From: DATLNM01 sp035536775 | GTDB lineage: Bacteria; Actinomycetota; CADDZG01; WHSQ01 | NCBI GenBank assembly: GCA_035536775.1 | Contig: DATLNM010000001.1 | Span: forward strand, 1-48,649 | Length of the DNA stretch: 48,649 bases | Reading direction: 5' to 3' | In this document: positions 26,802-35,213 of the stretch, piece by piece | Numbering within the stretch: the first letter of the stretch is position 1 | Layout: the number at the start of each line of letters is the position of its first letter | Notes under the pieces: generated by a model | Told to the model about the DNA's origin: nothing | Seen by the model: only the letters and a program-made list of their open reading frames with translations | The model's database searches: none | Position numbers and translations under genes: made by a program

Positions 26802-27848
26802 ATGCACGTCTGGGAGGAGCCGGTCCGAGGGGGCTACATGGAGCCCGGCCTGCTCGCCCTCCCCGGGATCGAGCAGATGCGAACGTTCCTGAGACGCACC
26901 GGTCCCATCCCACCGCTGGCTTATCTGACCGGGTGCAGGCCGACGGAGTTCACGATGGGCGGTGCGACTTTCGTGATGCCATCCACGGGTTGGCTCCAGT
27001 CGCCGGTGGGCCTCATAACGGGTGGCGTCCTGGCCGTCCCCGGAGACGGCGCCCTCGGGTGTGCCATCAACACCGGACTGCCCGCAGGGACGACGTACAC
27101 GACATCCGAGATCTCGATGAGCTTCCTCCGGCCCGCATCGGTCGACAGCAAGCTCTTCATCGCGCGCGGCAAGCTCATCCACGGCGGGCGCTCGCTTGCC
27201 CTTTCGGAAGCCACGATCGAAGACGGCGAGGGGCGCCTCCTTGCTCATTCGACCTCCAGATGCTTCGTCTTCCCCCCGATGGAATCTCTCCCCGAGCTTC
27301 CCGACCTCCAGCCGTGGGAGGAGCCCGAGTACGAGACGCCTCCACCCTTCGAGCGTCCACCTGTGGGCGAAACGCTCGACCAAGAGGTGTTCGACAAGAT
27401 GAGCGGTCTCGAGGTCATGAAGGCGTTGATCGACGGTGAGCTCGCCGCTCCTCCGATCTACCACCTCACGGGACTACACCCGACTGAAGCCGCAGACGGA
27501 ACCTGCACCTTCACGCTGCACGCGAGCCCATGGCTGACAAGCCCCGTCGGCACGGTTCAAGGGGGCTTCTTACTGATGCTTGCCGACGTAGCTCTCGCCA
27601 GCGCGGTGCAGACCACCGTTCCCCCAGGTACGGCGTACGCGACGGTAGACATCAAGGTGAACTACTTGAGGCCGGCGTACGGGGATGGCAGCGAGCTTCT
27701 CGCTCATGCGATCGTCGTGCACCGCGGGCGCAACCTCGCAGTTGCACGCGCTGAAGTGGTGAACGCAGCCGGCAAAGTCGTCTGCCTTGCTACGGGCACC
27801 AGCCACATATTGTCCGGACGAAACTGGGCATACGAGGAACGCGCTTAA
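26802..27848 (+). CDS. tandem hotdog-fold (PaaI-type) thioesterase-like protein
   Basis: 348 residues containing two PaaI/4HBT-type hotdog domains: domain 1 about 38-160 (STGWLQSPVGLITGGVLAV, later SFLRPASVDSKLFIARGKL) and domain 2 about 215-340 (SPWLTSPVGTVQGGFLLMLADVA, later VNYLRPAYGDGSELLAHA). Domain 2 retains the Gly-Gly-x-x-x-x-x-x-Asp signature with Asp in MLADVA. In domain 1 the equivalent reads VPGDGAL, so one half may be inactive or structural. Probably hydrolyses an acyl-CoA or related thioester. A Pro/Glu-rich linker (about 165-195) joins the halves. The stop overlaps the convergent ATPase gene by 4 nt (TTAA). Confidence 0.85.
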   Translation: MHVWEEPVRGGYMEPGLLALPGIEQMRTFLRRTGPIPPLAYLTGCRPTEFTMGGATFVMPSTGWLQSPVGLITGGVLAVPGDGALGCAINTGLPAGTTYTTSEISMSFLRPASVDSKLFIARGKLIHGGRSLALSEATIEDGEGRLLAHSTSRCFVFPPMESLPELPDLQPWEEPEYETPPPFERPPVGETLDQEVFDKMSGLEVMKALIDGELAAPPIYHLTGLHPTEAADGTCTFTLHASPWLTSPVGTVQGGFLLMLADVALASAVQTTVPPGTAYATVDIKVNYLRPAYGDGSELLAHAIVVHRGRNLAVARAEVVNAAGKVVCLATGTSHILSGRNWAYEERA

Positions 27849-30055
27849 GCGTTCGCCTTCGCGGCCCATTCCTCGAGGCGCGCGACCTGCTCGGGTCGCA
27901 GACTGGGGCGGATCTCCTTCGTGGCCTGCTTGAAATGAGCCGCTGTGATCTGAGGGGCGTGGATGTCTTCACGCATCGCGATCATCGCGGCAGTCCGCGC
28001 GAGCGCTTCCAGGTCCGCCGATGAATAGCCTTCACACGACTCGCCGACAACGGCAGGGTCGAAATCAGGAGCGCACGGCATCTTCCTCGTGACGGCCGTC
28101 AGGATCGCGGAGCGCGCCTCCGCGTCGGGCGGCGGTACATAGATCGAGCGTTCGAGCCTGCCGGGTCGCATCAACGCAGGATCGACGAGCTCGGGACGGT
28201 TCGTAGCGGCAAGGATGAAGACCCCGCGCAGCTCCTCGACTCCGTCCAACTCAGTAAGGAGCTGAGCGACGACGCGGTCCGTCGTACCGGAATCGCTCGA
28301 CTGGCCGCGCACTGGTGCAAGGGCATCGACCTCGTCGAAGAACACTATCGACGGCGACGCGTTACGCGCACGCCGGAACAGCTCGCGCACGGCGCGTTCG
28401 GACTCGCCCACCCATTTGGACAACAGCTCCGCTCCCTTGACGGAGAGGAAGTTCGCCTCAGCCGAATTCGCGATCGCCTTTACCAGAAACGTCTTGCCGC
28501 AGCCGGGGGGTCCGTACAACAAGACTCCGCGCGGCGGATCGACGCCCAGGCGCTCGAATGAGTCTGGATATTTCAGCGGCCAGACGATCGCTTCGTTGAG
28601 CGCGTCCTTGGTCTCGGTCATGTCGCCGACGTCCTCGAGGCGTACGTCGGCGACCTCGATGGTCGCTCCTTCCATCGAGCTCGGCTTCACGACCTCCAGG
28701 GCGGTATGGAAATCCGCCATCGTCACGACGAGCTGCCCGCTTGAGTCCCCACCCTGCGCTACGCGTGCGGCCGAGCTCAGTGCGGCCTCTCGGCAGAGAG
28801 CGAGCAGGTCGGCGGCGACGAAACCGGGGGTCCGCGCTGCCACCTCGCCGAGATTCACGTCGGGCGCCATCGGCAAAGAGCGAGCGTGCACCTCGAGGAT
28901 CCGAGCCCGGATCTCCTTGCGAGGCATCGGAAGCTCGATCTCCAGATCGAGCAGACCCGGGCGGCGCAGATCCTGGCTCGTTCCTTCAGGGTGCGCCGTG
29001 GTGCACACGATCGACACGAGCCCGCGTTTCGCCGCTCCGGCGATGACCTCGAGGAGGACACTGAGCAAAGCCCCCGGCTCCTCGCGCGGGGCGAGCGAGT
29101 CGACGTCCTCTATCAGGATCACAGCAGGCGTCGCCGCTTCGGCGCGTGCAAGTACCCCGATGAGCTCGGATGCCGCGTCGTCGACCGTCTTACGAGCGAG
29201 CGAGGGACCCCAGATGTGGAACAAGGTCGCGCCGACCGCGTACGCGACGGCCTTGACCATCGCGACTTTGCCCGAACCGGGAGGTCCGGTGACGAGGACC
29301 CCGAGTATCGCCGTTGCTCCAAGACGCTCGACGAGGTCCTTGTGATGGAAGCCGAGCTCGAGGGATTCCTTCAGAGCCTTGATCTGATCTTCGAGTCCGG
29401 GGAGATCGTGTAATGCCGGTGGAGCATCGGGCCTGACGCCCAGCGGAGTGCCGCTGCTCAAGCTGGCCGCGTTCTCCCAATTGAAGACCGTCTCCATGTT
29501 CACGCGGACCAGACCCGAAGGTGATGTCGAGGCGACCTCGAGGACGGCGGTCTTCCATTCGTCACCCCAGGCCGCGTTGAAAGACAAGATGACAGCCTCG
29601 ACCTCGATGTGCGACAGCGAAGCACCCGGGCGGTAGAAATCTTGCGGGAGAAGACTGACCCGATCGCCTGGCGACAGGATCTTGCCGAGCATCGCGAAGC
29701 GAACGGCTTCGGGATCGAGCCCGGACTTGCCCTTCGGCAAACCGCTCAGCGTGACCGACGCGGCCGGCAGTTCGGAGAACCGGCGTACTTGGACGGCGTC
29801 GCCGGGCTTGACACCCGCGTTCAGACAAGTGATGTCGTCGAGAAGGATCGCGCCCTGACCGACATCGGGGGTGGCAGCAGCGGCGAGCGCACCAGTCGTC
29901 CTCTGACCCTTGAGCTCGAGGGCTTCCCAGGGTTTGACGCCGAGCATCTCGAGCACCATGGGATGCAGCCGCACCACGCCCCGCCGTGCATCTACGCCCG
30001 ACCTATTGACCTGGACGGTGAGGGGAACCGGTGGAAGCGGAGGCGGCGTGCCCAT
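27845..30055 (-). CDS. Cdc48-like AAA+ ATPase (actinobacterial Cpa type) with degenerate D1
   Basis: 736 residues: an N-terminal double-psi-barrel-like domain (about 12-205), AAA module D1 (about 218-455) and D2 (about 468-715). The length matches the actinobacterial Cdc48-like protein Cpa, reported to interact with the proteasome in mycobacteria. D2 is canonical: Walker A GPPGCGKT (515-522), Walker B FFDEVD with Asp574/Glu575, sensor ATNR (617-620), and Arg residues 630, 633 and 636. D1 is not: Walker A is GPPGSGKV (Val264 replaces Thr/Ser), Walker B reads LIEDVD (Glu316-Asp317 instead of Asp-Glu), and the arginine-finger stretch is RRPGLLDLEI, where both usual finger Arg are Leu. Last gene of the minus operon, 3 nt after the esterase stop. 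Confidence 0.92.
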   Translation of the reverse strand: MGTPPPLPPVPLTVQVNRSGVDARRGVVRLHPMVLEMLGVKPWEALELKGQRTTGALAAAATPDVGQGAILLDDITCLNAGVKPGDAVQVRRFSELPAASVTLSGLPKGKSGLDPEAVRFAMLGKILSPGDRVSLLPQDFYRPGASLSHIEVEAVILSFNAAWGDEWKTAVLEVASTSPSGLVRVNMETVFNWENAASLSSGTPLGVRPDAPPALHDLPGLEDQIKALKESLELGFHHKDLVERLGATAILGVLVTGPPGSGKVAMVKAVAYAVGATLFHIWGPSLARKTVDDAASELIGVLARAEAATPAVILIEDVDSLAPREEPGALLSVLLEVIAGAAKRGLVSIVCTTAHPEGTSQDLRRPGLLDLEIELPMPRKEIRARILEVHARSLPMAPDVNLGEVAARTPGFVAADLLALCREAALSSAARVAQGGDSSGQLVVTMADFHTALEVVKPSSMEGATIEVADVRLEDVGDMTETKDALNEAIVWPLKYPDSFERLGVDPPRGVLLYGPPGCGKTFLVKAIANSAEANFLSVKGAELLSKWVGESERAVRELFRRARNASPSIVFFDEVDALAPVRGQSSDSGTTDRVVAQLLTELDGVEELRGVFILAATNRPELVDPALMRPGRLERSIYVPPPDAEARSAILTAVTRKMPCAPDFDPAVVGESCEGYSSADLEALARTAAMIAMREDIHAPQITAAHFKQATKEIRPSLRPEQVARLEEWAAKANA

Positions 30056-30058
30056 AGG

Positions 30059-31102
30059 TCAGGCGGTGAGAGCTTCGGCCAGCATCTTCACGTGCTTGGG
30101 ATACCTGTACGTCAATCCCGAGTGTGTTCCGTCGAAGAGCTCGTAGTTGCACTCGATGCCCATCTCCTCCACGGCATCGGCGAACGCACGAGCTCCGAGC
30201 TCGAGGAACCACTCGTCCGAGCGACCGCCGTCTACGTGGATGAGCTTCATCGACCGCAGATCGTCGGCGTGCTTCGCGGCGAGGCGCACCGGGTCCCATC
30301 CGAGCCACTGCTCCCAGATCTCAGGGATCAGCTTGCCGGAACCAACGTCGAAGGGCAGCAGAGCCGATCCGGGGTTAGCCGGATCAGGGGAGTAACACGC
30401 GGCCATCGCGTAATCGTTCATCGGCCCGAACCGATCGGTGTCGACGTGATCGCCGGACCGGAAGCGCTCCCAGAAGACCTCATAAGAGCCTTCGAACTTG
30501 TCGCGCAGCATCCTCACCGTCTCGCGGAACCCGGGGAGGTAGCAGACCTCGAAGAGCGCGTCACCCGCGGAGGACGCGAGGGCGCCAAAAACATCTGGTC
30601 GCAGCATCGGGACGACCATCGCGCCGTACCCCCCGCTCGAGTGCCCGGTGAGACCGCGGGCGTCACGGCTCGGTGTAGTCGGGTAATGGGCATCGATCCA
30701 GGGCACGACCTCGTCACACAGGTAGTCCATGTATGGACCGGTCGCGATCGAGTTGATGAACTGCGACCCTCCATACGACGTCCACGCGTCCACGAACACA
30801 ACGAGACAAGGCGGACAGTCCCCACCAGAGATCGCGCTGTCGATCCGCTCCACGATATTGGGCTCGAAGGCGCGACGGTTGAGCCACATGTCGAGCTGGC
30901 CCGTAAGCCCTTGGATGAGATACACGGTTGGAAGCGCGCCGGATGCTCCCTTGGGCACGTAGATGTACAGCGGCCTGCGCTCGGGATCCCCGAGTGGATT
31001 GCCGGCAAGGAGCTCTGACTCCACGACGACCCGATCAAGAGTGCCTTTGAGCGGTCGATCCCACGGCGCGCCCGGAAGCCCTTCGACCTGCGTGAGCGCC
31101 AT
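30059..31102 (-). CDS. alpha/beta-hydrolase esterase (esterase D / antigen-85-like family)
   Basis: 347 residues without signal peptide. The nucleophile elbow is G153-H-S155-S-G157, with probable triad partners Asp296 (GGRSDEW) and His327 (FDGTHSG). The fold belongs to the putative esterase family that includes ferric-enterobactin esterases and antigen 85. The ATG at 31102 overlaps the sucD TAA by one base (TAATG), and the ATPase gene follows after 3 nt, so it sits inside a tightly coupled operon with TCA-cycle genes. No obvious connection between substrate and operon. Confidence 0.86.
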   Translation of the reverse strand: MALTQVEGLPGAPWDRPLKGTLDRVVVESELLAGNPLGDPERRPLYIYVPKGASGALPTVYLIQGLTGQLDMWLNRRAFEPNIVERIDSAISGGDCPPCLVVFVDAWTSYGGSQFINSIATGPYMDYLCDEVVPWIDAHYPTTPSRDARGLTGHSSGGYGAMVVPMLRPDVFGALASSAGDALFEVCYLPGFRETVRMLRDKFEGSYEVFWERFRSGDHVDTDRFGPMNDYAMAACYSPDPANPGSALLPFDVGSGKLIPEIWEQWLGWDPVRLAAKHADDLRSMKLIHVDGGRSDEWFLELGARAFADAVEEMGIECNYELFDGTHSGLTYRYPKHVKMLAEALTA

Positions 31103-31980
31103 TACGCTCCGCGGATCTCGGCGACGATCTCGGCGACCTCCGTCGGGTTCGTCCCGACTCGGATGCCGGCCGCCTCGAGTGCCTCCTTCTTGGCCTGAGC
31201 CGTTCCCTTGGACCCAGACACGATCGCGCCTGCGTGGCCCATCCTCTTGCCCGGGGGCGCTGTGAAACCGGCGATGTATGCGACGACGGGCTTGGTCATG
31301 TTGTCTTTGACCCACGCGGCTGCGCGCTCCTCGGCGTCACCGCCGATCTCTCCCACGAGCACTACGAGCTCGGTCTCGTCGTCGGCCTGGAAGCGCTGCA
31401 GGATGTCGATGAAGTCCGAACCCGGGATCGGATCCCCCCCGATCCCAACGCACGTCGATTGCCCGATCCCGCGCTGCGTGAGCTCGTGCACGATCTGATA
31501 CGTGAGCGTGCCCGAACGGCACACGAGCCCGACGGGCCCAGGAGTACATATCTCCCCCGGCGTGATCCCGACGTTCGCCTTCCCGGGTGAGATGACGCCA
31601 GGACAGTTCGGTCCGATGAGGGCGACATCGCGCCCCGATCGCCGGATATACGGAACGGTGCGCGCCATATCCATCGCAGGGATGCCTTCGGTGATCGCGA
31701 TGATGACGTCGATGCCCGCGTCGTGCGACTCGAGGATCGCATCCGCAGCGAATCGAGGCGGCACGAACACCATCGACGTGTTGGCTCCCGTCGCGTCAAC
31801 GGCCTCACGAACGGTGTCGAACACCGGAACGCCGTCGACGTCGGCCCCGCCCTTGCCCGGCGTGACACCCGCAACGAGCTTCGTGCCGTAGTCCTTGTTG
31901 CGACCTGCATGGAAGGAGCCCTCGCGCCCGGTCAAACCTTGGACGACCAGTCGCGTGTCGTTATCGATGAGGATCGACAT
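31102..31980 (-). CDS. sucD: succinate-CoA ligase, alpha subunit
   Basis: 292 residues. Together with SucC it converts succinyl-CoA to succinate with ATP or GTP formation. Landmarks: Rossmann-type CoA-binding VVQGLTGREGSFHAGRN (12-28), GPNCPGVISPG (123-133), and the phosphorylated His249 in RMGHAGAIVSGSKGTA. The start overlaps the sucC stop by one base (TGATG). Family assignment is secure. Confidence 0.97.
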   Translation of the reverse strand: MSILIDNDTRLVVQGLTGREGSFHAGRNKDYGTKLVAGVTPGKGGADVDGVPVFDTVREAVDATGANTSMVFVPPRFAADAILESHDAGIDVIIAITEGIPAMDMARTVPYIRRSGRDVALIGPNCPGVISPGKANVGITPGEICTPGPVGLVCRSGTLTYQIVHELTQRGIGQSTCVGIGGDPIPGSDFIDILQRFQADDETELVVLVGEIGGDAEERAAAWVKDNMTKPVVAYIAGFTAPPGKRMGHAGAIVSGSKGTAQAKKEALEAAGIRVGTNPTEVAEIVAEIRGA

Positions 31981-33188
31981 CAGGCGCCACCTCCCGCCGG
32001 CGCGTGGGCGAGCTCGACGGCCATCTTGGCCGCTCCGAGCATCGTGTCGGCCGATTTGAGCATCGGATGTGGCGCTTCTGCGAGCATCTTGCGACCCTGT
32101 TCCGCGTTCGTGCCATCGAGTCGAACGACGATCGGCACCTTCACGTCGAGGCGGCCGAGCGCGTCGATGATGCCCTCCGCGACGAGGTCGCAGCGCGTGA
32201 TGCCACCGAAGATGTTGATTAGGACGCTCTTTACCTCTGGGTTCGACATGATCACCTCGAGCGCGTTGGACAGCAGCTCTGCCCCTGCGCCGCCGCCAAC
32301 ATCCAGGAAGTTGGCTGCGCTGCCGCCGGCGGCCTTCACCACGTCGAGGGTCGACATCACGAGCCCGGCTCCGTTACCGATGATCCCGACATCACCGTCG
32401 AGCTTGATGAAGTTGAGGCCCTTCTCCTTCGCGACGCGCTCTTGCTCGGGAATCTCGTGAGCCGACTTCAGCTCTTCGAAGTTGGGGTGCCGGTACGCCG
32501 CGGAATCGTCGAGGCTGACCTTCCCGTCGAGCGCCATCACCCGTCCCCCGCCGGTGAGGATCAGAGGGTTGACCTCGACCAGGGTCGCATCCGATGCGAC
32601 GAACGCGCGGTAGAGCTTGGGAAGGATCTGGATCGCCTCGGCGCGTGCGGCCTCGTCGATGCCCGAGCCGTAGGCGAGCTCACGGGCGTGGAAATCCGAC
32701 ATACCCAAGAGTGGGTCGATGTGGACCATGGCGATCGCCTTGGGATCGGTCTCGGCGACCTCCTCGATGTTCATCCCGCCTTTGGCGCTCATCATGCCCA
32801 TGAAGTTGCGGTTGGACCTATCCACCAGGAACGCGCAGTAGTACTGGGCACCGTCGGCATTGCCGATCGTCGACTCAGCGATATCCGCGTTGCGCTCGAT
32901 GAGAACGCGCTTGACGGTATGGAACACCCCCTTGGCCCCCTGGTCGGGAATCTTCATGCCCAGGATCTGCGACGCGACGTCACGGGCTTCCTCGGGGGAC
33001 GAGGCGGGCTTGATGCCCCCCGCCTTCCCCCTGCCGCCCGTCTGCACCTGGGCCTTGACCTGAACGTGGCCTCCCAGCCCCGATGCTGCCTCCGCGGCCT
33101 CCTCGGGGGTCGCCGCTACTCGACCCTCGGGGACCGGCACTTCGAACTTCCGCAAGAGCTCCTTGGCCTGGAACTCGAATAGGTCCAC
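31980..33188 (-). CDS. sucC: ADP-forming succinate-CoA ligase, beta subunit
   Basis: 402 residues with the family N-terminus DLFEFQAKELLRKF, an ATP-grasp domain (VKAQVQTGGRGKAGGIK about 43-59), and the C-terminal CoA-ligase domain (LINIFGGITRCDLVAEGI). The GTG start at 33188 is preceded by AGGAG with good spacing. Co-transcribed with the cobalamin-binding mutase subunit 8 nt upstream, which places succinyl-CoA formation and use in the same operon. Confidence 0.97.
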   Translation of the reverse strand: MDLFEFQAKELLRKFEVPVPEGRVAATPEEAAEAASGLGGHVQVKAQVQTGGRGKAGGIKPASSPEEARDVASQILGMKIPDQGAKGVFHTVKRVLIERNADIAESTIGNADGAQYYCAFLVDRSNRNFMGMMSAKGGMNIEEVAETDPKAIAMVHIDPLLGMSDFHARELAYGSGIDEAARAEAIQILPKLYRAFVASDATLVEVNPLILTGGGRVMALDGKVSLDDSAAYRHPNFEELKSAHEIPEQERVAKEKGLNFIKLDGDVGIIGNGAGLVMSTLDVVKAAGGSAANFLDVGGGAGAELLSNALEVIMSNPEVKSVLINIFGGITRCDLVAEGIIDALGRLDVKVPIVVRLDGTNAEQGRKMLAEAPHPMLKSADTMLGAAKMAVELAHAPAGGGA

Positions 33189-33196
33189 GCGATCTC

Positions 33197-33628
33197 CTAT
33201 CTAGTGGTGCCGGCGGCGGTGCCGATGTTCTCGTTGACCCACTCCACGATGACCTGTGTCGAGGTGCCCGGCGTGAAGATCTCGGCGATGCCCGCCTCTT
33301 TCAGCTTGGGGATGTCGCTTTCGGGGATGATGCCGCCGCCGAAGACCTTGATCTCGGATCCGCCCTGCTCGGCAAGGAGCTCCACGACCTTGGGGTAGAG
33401 GGTCATGTGCGCGCCCGAGAGGCACGAGAGCCCGACCGCGTCGACATCCTCCTGGATCGCAGCCGCCGCGATCTGCTCGGGGGTCTGATGCAGCCCGGTG
33501 TAGATGACTTCCATCCCCGCGTCGCGCAGGGCGCGCGCCACTACTTTGATCCCTCGATCGTGCCCGTCCAATCCCGGCTTCGCGACGAGGATGCGGGGCC
33601 TACCTATAGCGATCTTGAAACCCCCCAC
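33197..33628 (-). CDS. cobalamin-binding small subunit of a methylmalonyl-CoA-mutase-type enzyme
   Basis: 143 residues, a stand-alone B12-binding domain as found in split acyl-CoA mutases. The cobalamin signature D21-G-H23-D-R-G26 supplies the lower axial His ligand; LSGAHM (about 70-75) and VFGGGIIPESD (about 95-105) contact the nucleotide tail. No catalytic large subunit is in the window. GTG 33628 is the only start in frame; the upstream 118 nt separate it from the divergent carboxyltransferase and contain AT-richer stretches (ATATAAG, GATATAG) where promoters may lie. First gene of the sucCD-esterase-ATPase operon. Confidence 0.92.
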   Translation of the reverse strand: MGGFKIAIGRPRILVAKPGLDGHDRGIKVVARALRDAGMEVIYTGLHQTPEQIAAAAIQEDVDAVGLSCLSGAHMTLYPKVVELLAEQGGSEIKVFGGGIIPESDIPKLKEAGIAEIFTPGTSTQVIVEWVNENIGTAAGTTR

Positions 33629-33764
33629 TAGATGTCAACTCGATATAGCGTTTCGAGTCACCGACTGGCATATAAGGGATCGAACCGGCCGGACGTTCCC
33701 AGACCGTGTTCCGGCGCAGATTAGCAGTAATCAGGGGGCGAACTCCGTGGACGAGGGCGAGCGG

Positions 33765-35213
33765 ATGGAAGCGAGCGCGAGCCTCGCGGACGCCGGAACG
33801 TGGCATCCCTTCGACGGCGATCTCGTGGGAGGAGACCCCCTCGGCTGGGCCGGTTATCCGGATGCGGTGGAAGCCGCACGGGACGCCACCGGCGTCACCG
33901 AATCGGTGCTCGCCGGCAACGCTGCGATAGGCGGCACACGGGTGGAGCTTGCCGAATTCGACTTCCGCTTCCTGGGTGGCAGCATGGGCGAGGCCACCGG
34001 GGAGCGTCTGGCGCGTGCGATCGAGCGTGCGGCGCGGCGGCGGGTTCCCTTCGTGCTGCGCACCGCTACCGGGGGTGCGCGCATGCAGGAAGGGATGATG
34101 GCTCTGGTTCAGATGCCGAAACTCGCCGCTGCGCGAGCGACACTTGCGGCCGCGACCCAGCCCTTCGTCGTGGTGCTCGCCAACCCCACGACAGGAGGGG
34201 TACTCGCGGGGCTCGCTGCTCTCGCCGATGTCACCATCGCCGAAGAGGGAGCCACGGTGGGGTTCGCTGGTCCGCGCGTGGCGGAGCGAGCGACCGGGCA
34301 ACCGCTCACGGGGGCATCGCACACCGCTATGACTGCGTTGCGCTCGGGGCTCGTCGATGTCGTCGCCGCGCCCGGCGACGTCGCGGCCGCGGTCGCCAAG
34401 GTCCTGCGGATCCTGACCGACGAAGCCCTCCCGGGCGTGCTGCCGGCATCGGAACCGATCGAACCTGTCTATGTCACCCCCTCAACCGTGGATGCATGGG
34501 AGGCGGTCGAGGCGGCGCGCTCCGAGGAGCGTCCGACCGCGCCGCGGCTGGTGGCGGAAGCGGCCGACACGCTGTTCGAGCTCCGGGGTGACCGCGCAGG
34601 CGATGACGATCCCGCGTGCCGCGCGGCCCTGGCGCACATCGCCGGACGACGAGCCCTCGTGCTCGCGCTCGACCGGAGACATGCCCCCGGAGCCGGTGCA
34701 TATCGGAAGGCACGCCGCGCTCTGGAGGTCGCGGGGCGCCTCCATCTGCCCGTCCTGACCCTCGTCGACACGAAAGGCGCCGATCCATCCTCGGTGTCGG
34801 AGAACGCCGGAGTTGCATGGGCGATCGGACAGCTCTTCGAGCAGATGCTGAACTTCGAAGGCCCAACGATCTCGATAATCACCGGAGAGGGCGGCAGCGG
34901 TGGAGCCCTCGCGTTCGCGACGGCAGACGTACTGCTCGCTCAGGAGGGAGCCGTCTTCTCGGTGATCGGTCCTGAACTCGCCGCAGAGATCCTGTGGAAG
35001 GACTCCGCCCGCGCTTCCGAAGCAGCCGCGCTGCTGAAACTGACAGCGGCCGACCTCACGAACCTGGGCATCATCGACGCCGCTCTGCCCGACCCACCGA
35101 CCGGGCCCGTGGTCCGTCGGGCGTTCGCCTATCATCTGCGCCGCCTCGAAACCACGGTCGAGGATGGGGGGCGAGCCGAGGCCCGAAGGAAGAGGTGGAG
35201 GGGACATGGCTAA
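33765..35213 (+). CDS. fused AccD-AccA-like acyl-CoA carboxylase carboxyltransferase
   Basis: 482 residues in one chain. The N-terminal half (about 45-220) is AccD/beta-like: FLGGSMGEATGERL, RTATGGARMQEG (100-111), NPTTGGVLAGLA and GFAGPRVAERATG. The C-terminal half (about 300-455) is AccA/alpha-like: PVLTLVDTKGADPSS, TGEGGSGGALAFATAD (373-388) and EILWKDSARASEAA. The zinc-ribbon Cys pairs that begin bacterial AccD are absent. It should transfer carboxyl from biotin to acetyl-CoA or propionyl-CoA. The divergent mutase/sucCD genes favour propionyl-CoA, but this is inference. GTG 33747 is an alternative start; ATG 33765 has GAGGG upstream. Confidence 0.87.
   Translation: MEASASLADAGTWHPFDGDLVGGDPLGWAGYPDAVEAARDATGVTESVLAGNAAIGGTRVELAEFDFRFLGGSMGEATGERLARAIERAARRRVPFVLRTATGGARMQEGMMALVQMPKLAAARATLAAATQPFVVVLANPTTGGVLAGLAALADVTIAEEGATVGFAGPRVAERATGQPLTGASHTAMTALRSGLVDVVAAPGDVAAAVAKVLRILTDEALPGVLPASEPIEPVYVTPSTVDAWEAVEAARSEERPTAPRLVAEAADTLFELRGDRAGDDDPACRAALAHIAGRRALVLALDRRHAPGAGAYRKARRALEVAGRLHLPVLTLVDTKGADPSSVSENAGVAWAIGQLFEQMLNFEGPTISIITGEGGSGGALAFATADVLLAQEGAVFSVIGPELAAEILWKDSARASEAAALLKLTAADLTNLGIIDAALPDPPTGPVVRRAFAYHLRRLETTVEDGGRAEARRKRWRGHG

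Noticed and set aside
26342..27439. 365-codon plus-strand frame crossing purN and the hotdog gene
   Set aside because: Overlaps two secure genes in other frames and shows no family pattern.
29609..31018. 469-codon plus-strand frame opposite the ATPase and esterase genes
   Set aside because: Antisense to two genes with complete catalytic motifs; the translation is His/Arg-rich without domains, typical of GC-rich shadows.
33633..33638. Minus-strand TTGACA just before the mutase-subunit start as a -35 box
   Set aside because: The nearest -10-like TATAGG is 24 nt away and lies inside the coding sequence, so the spacing and position do not fit.
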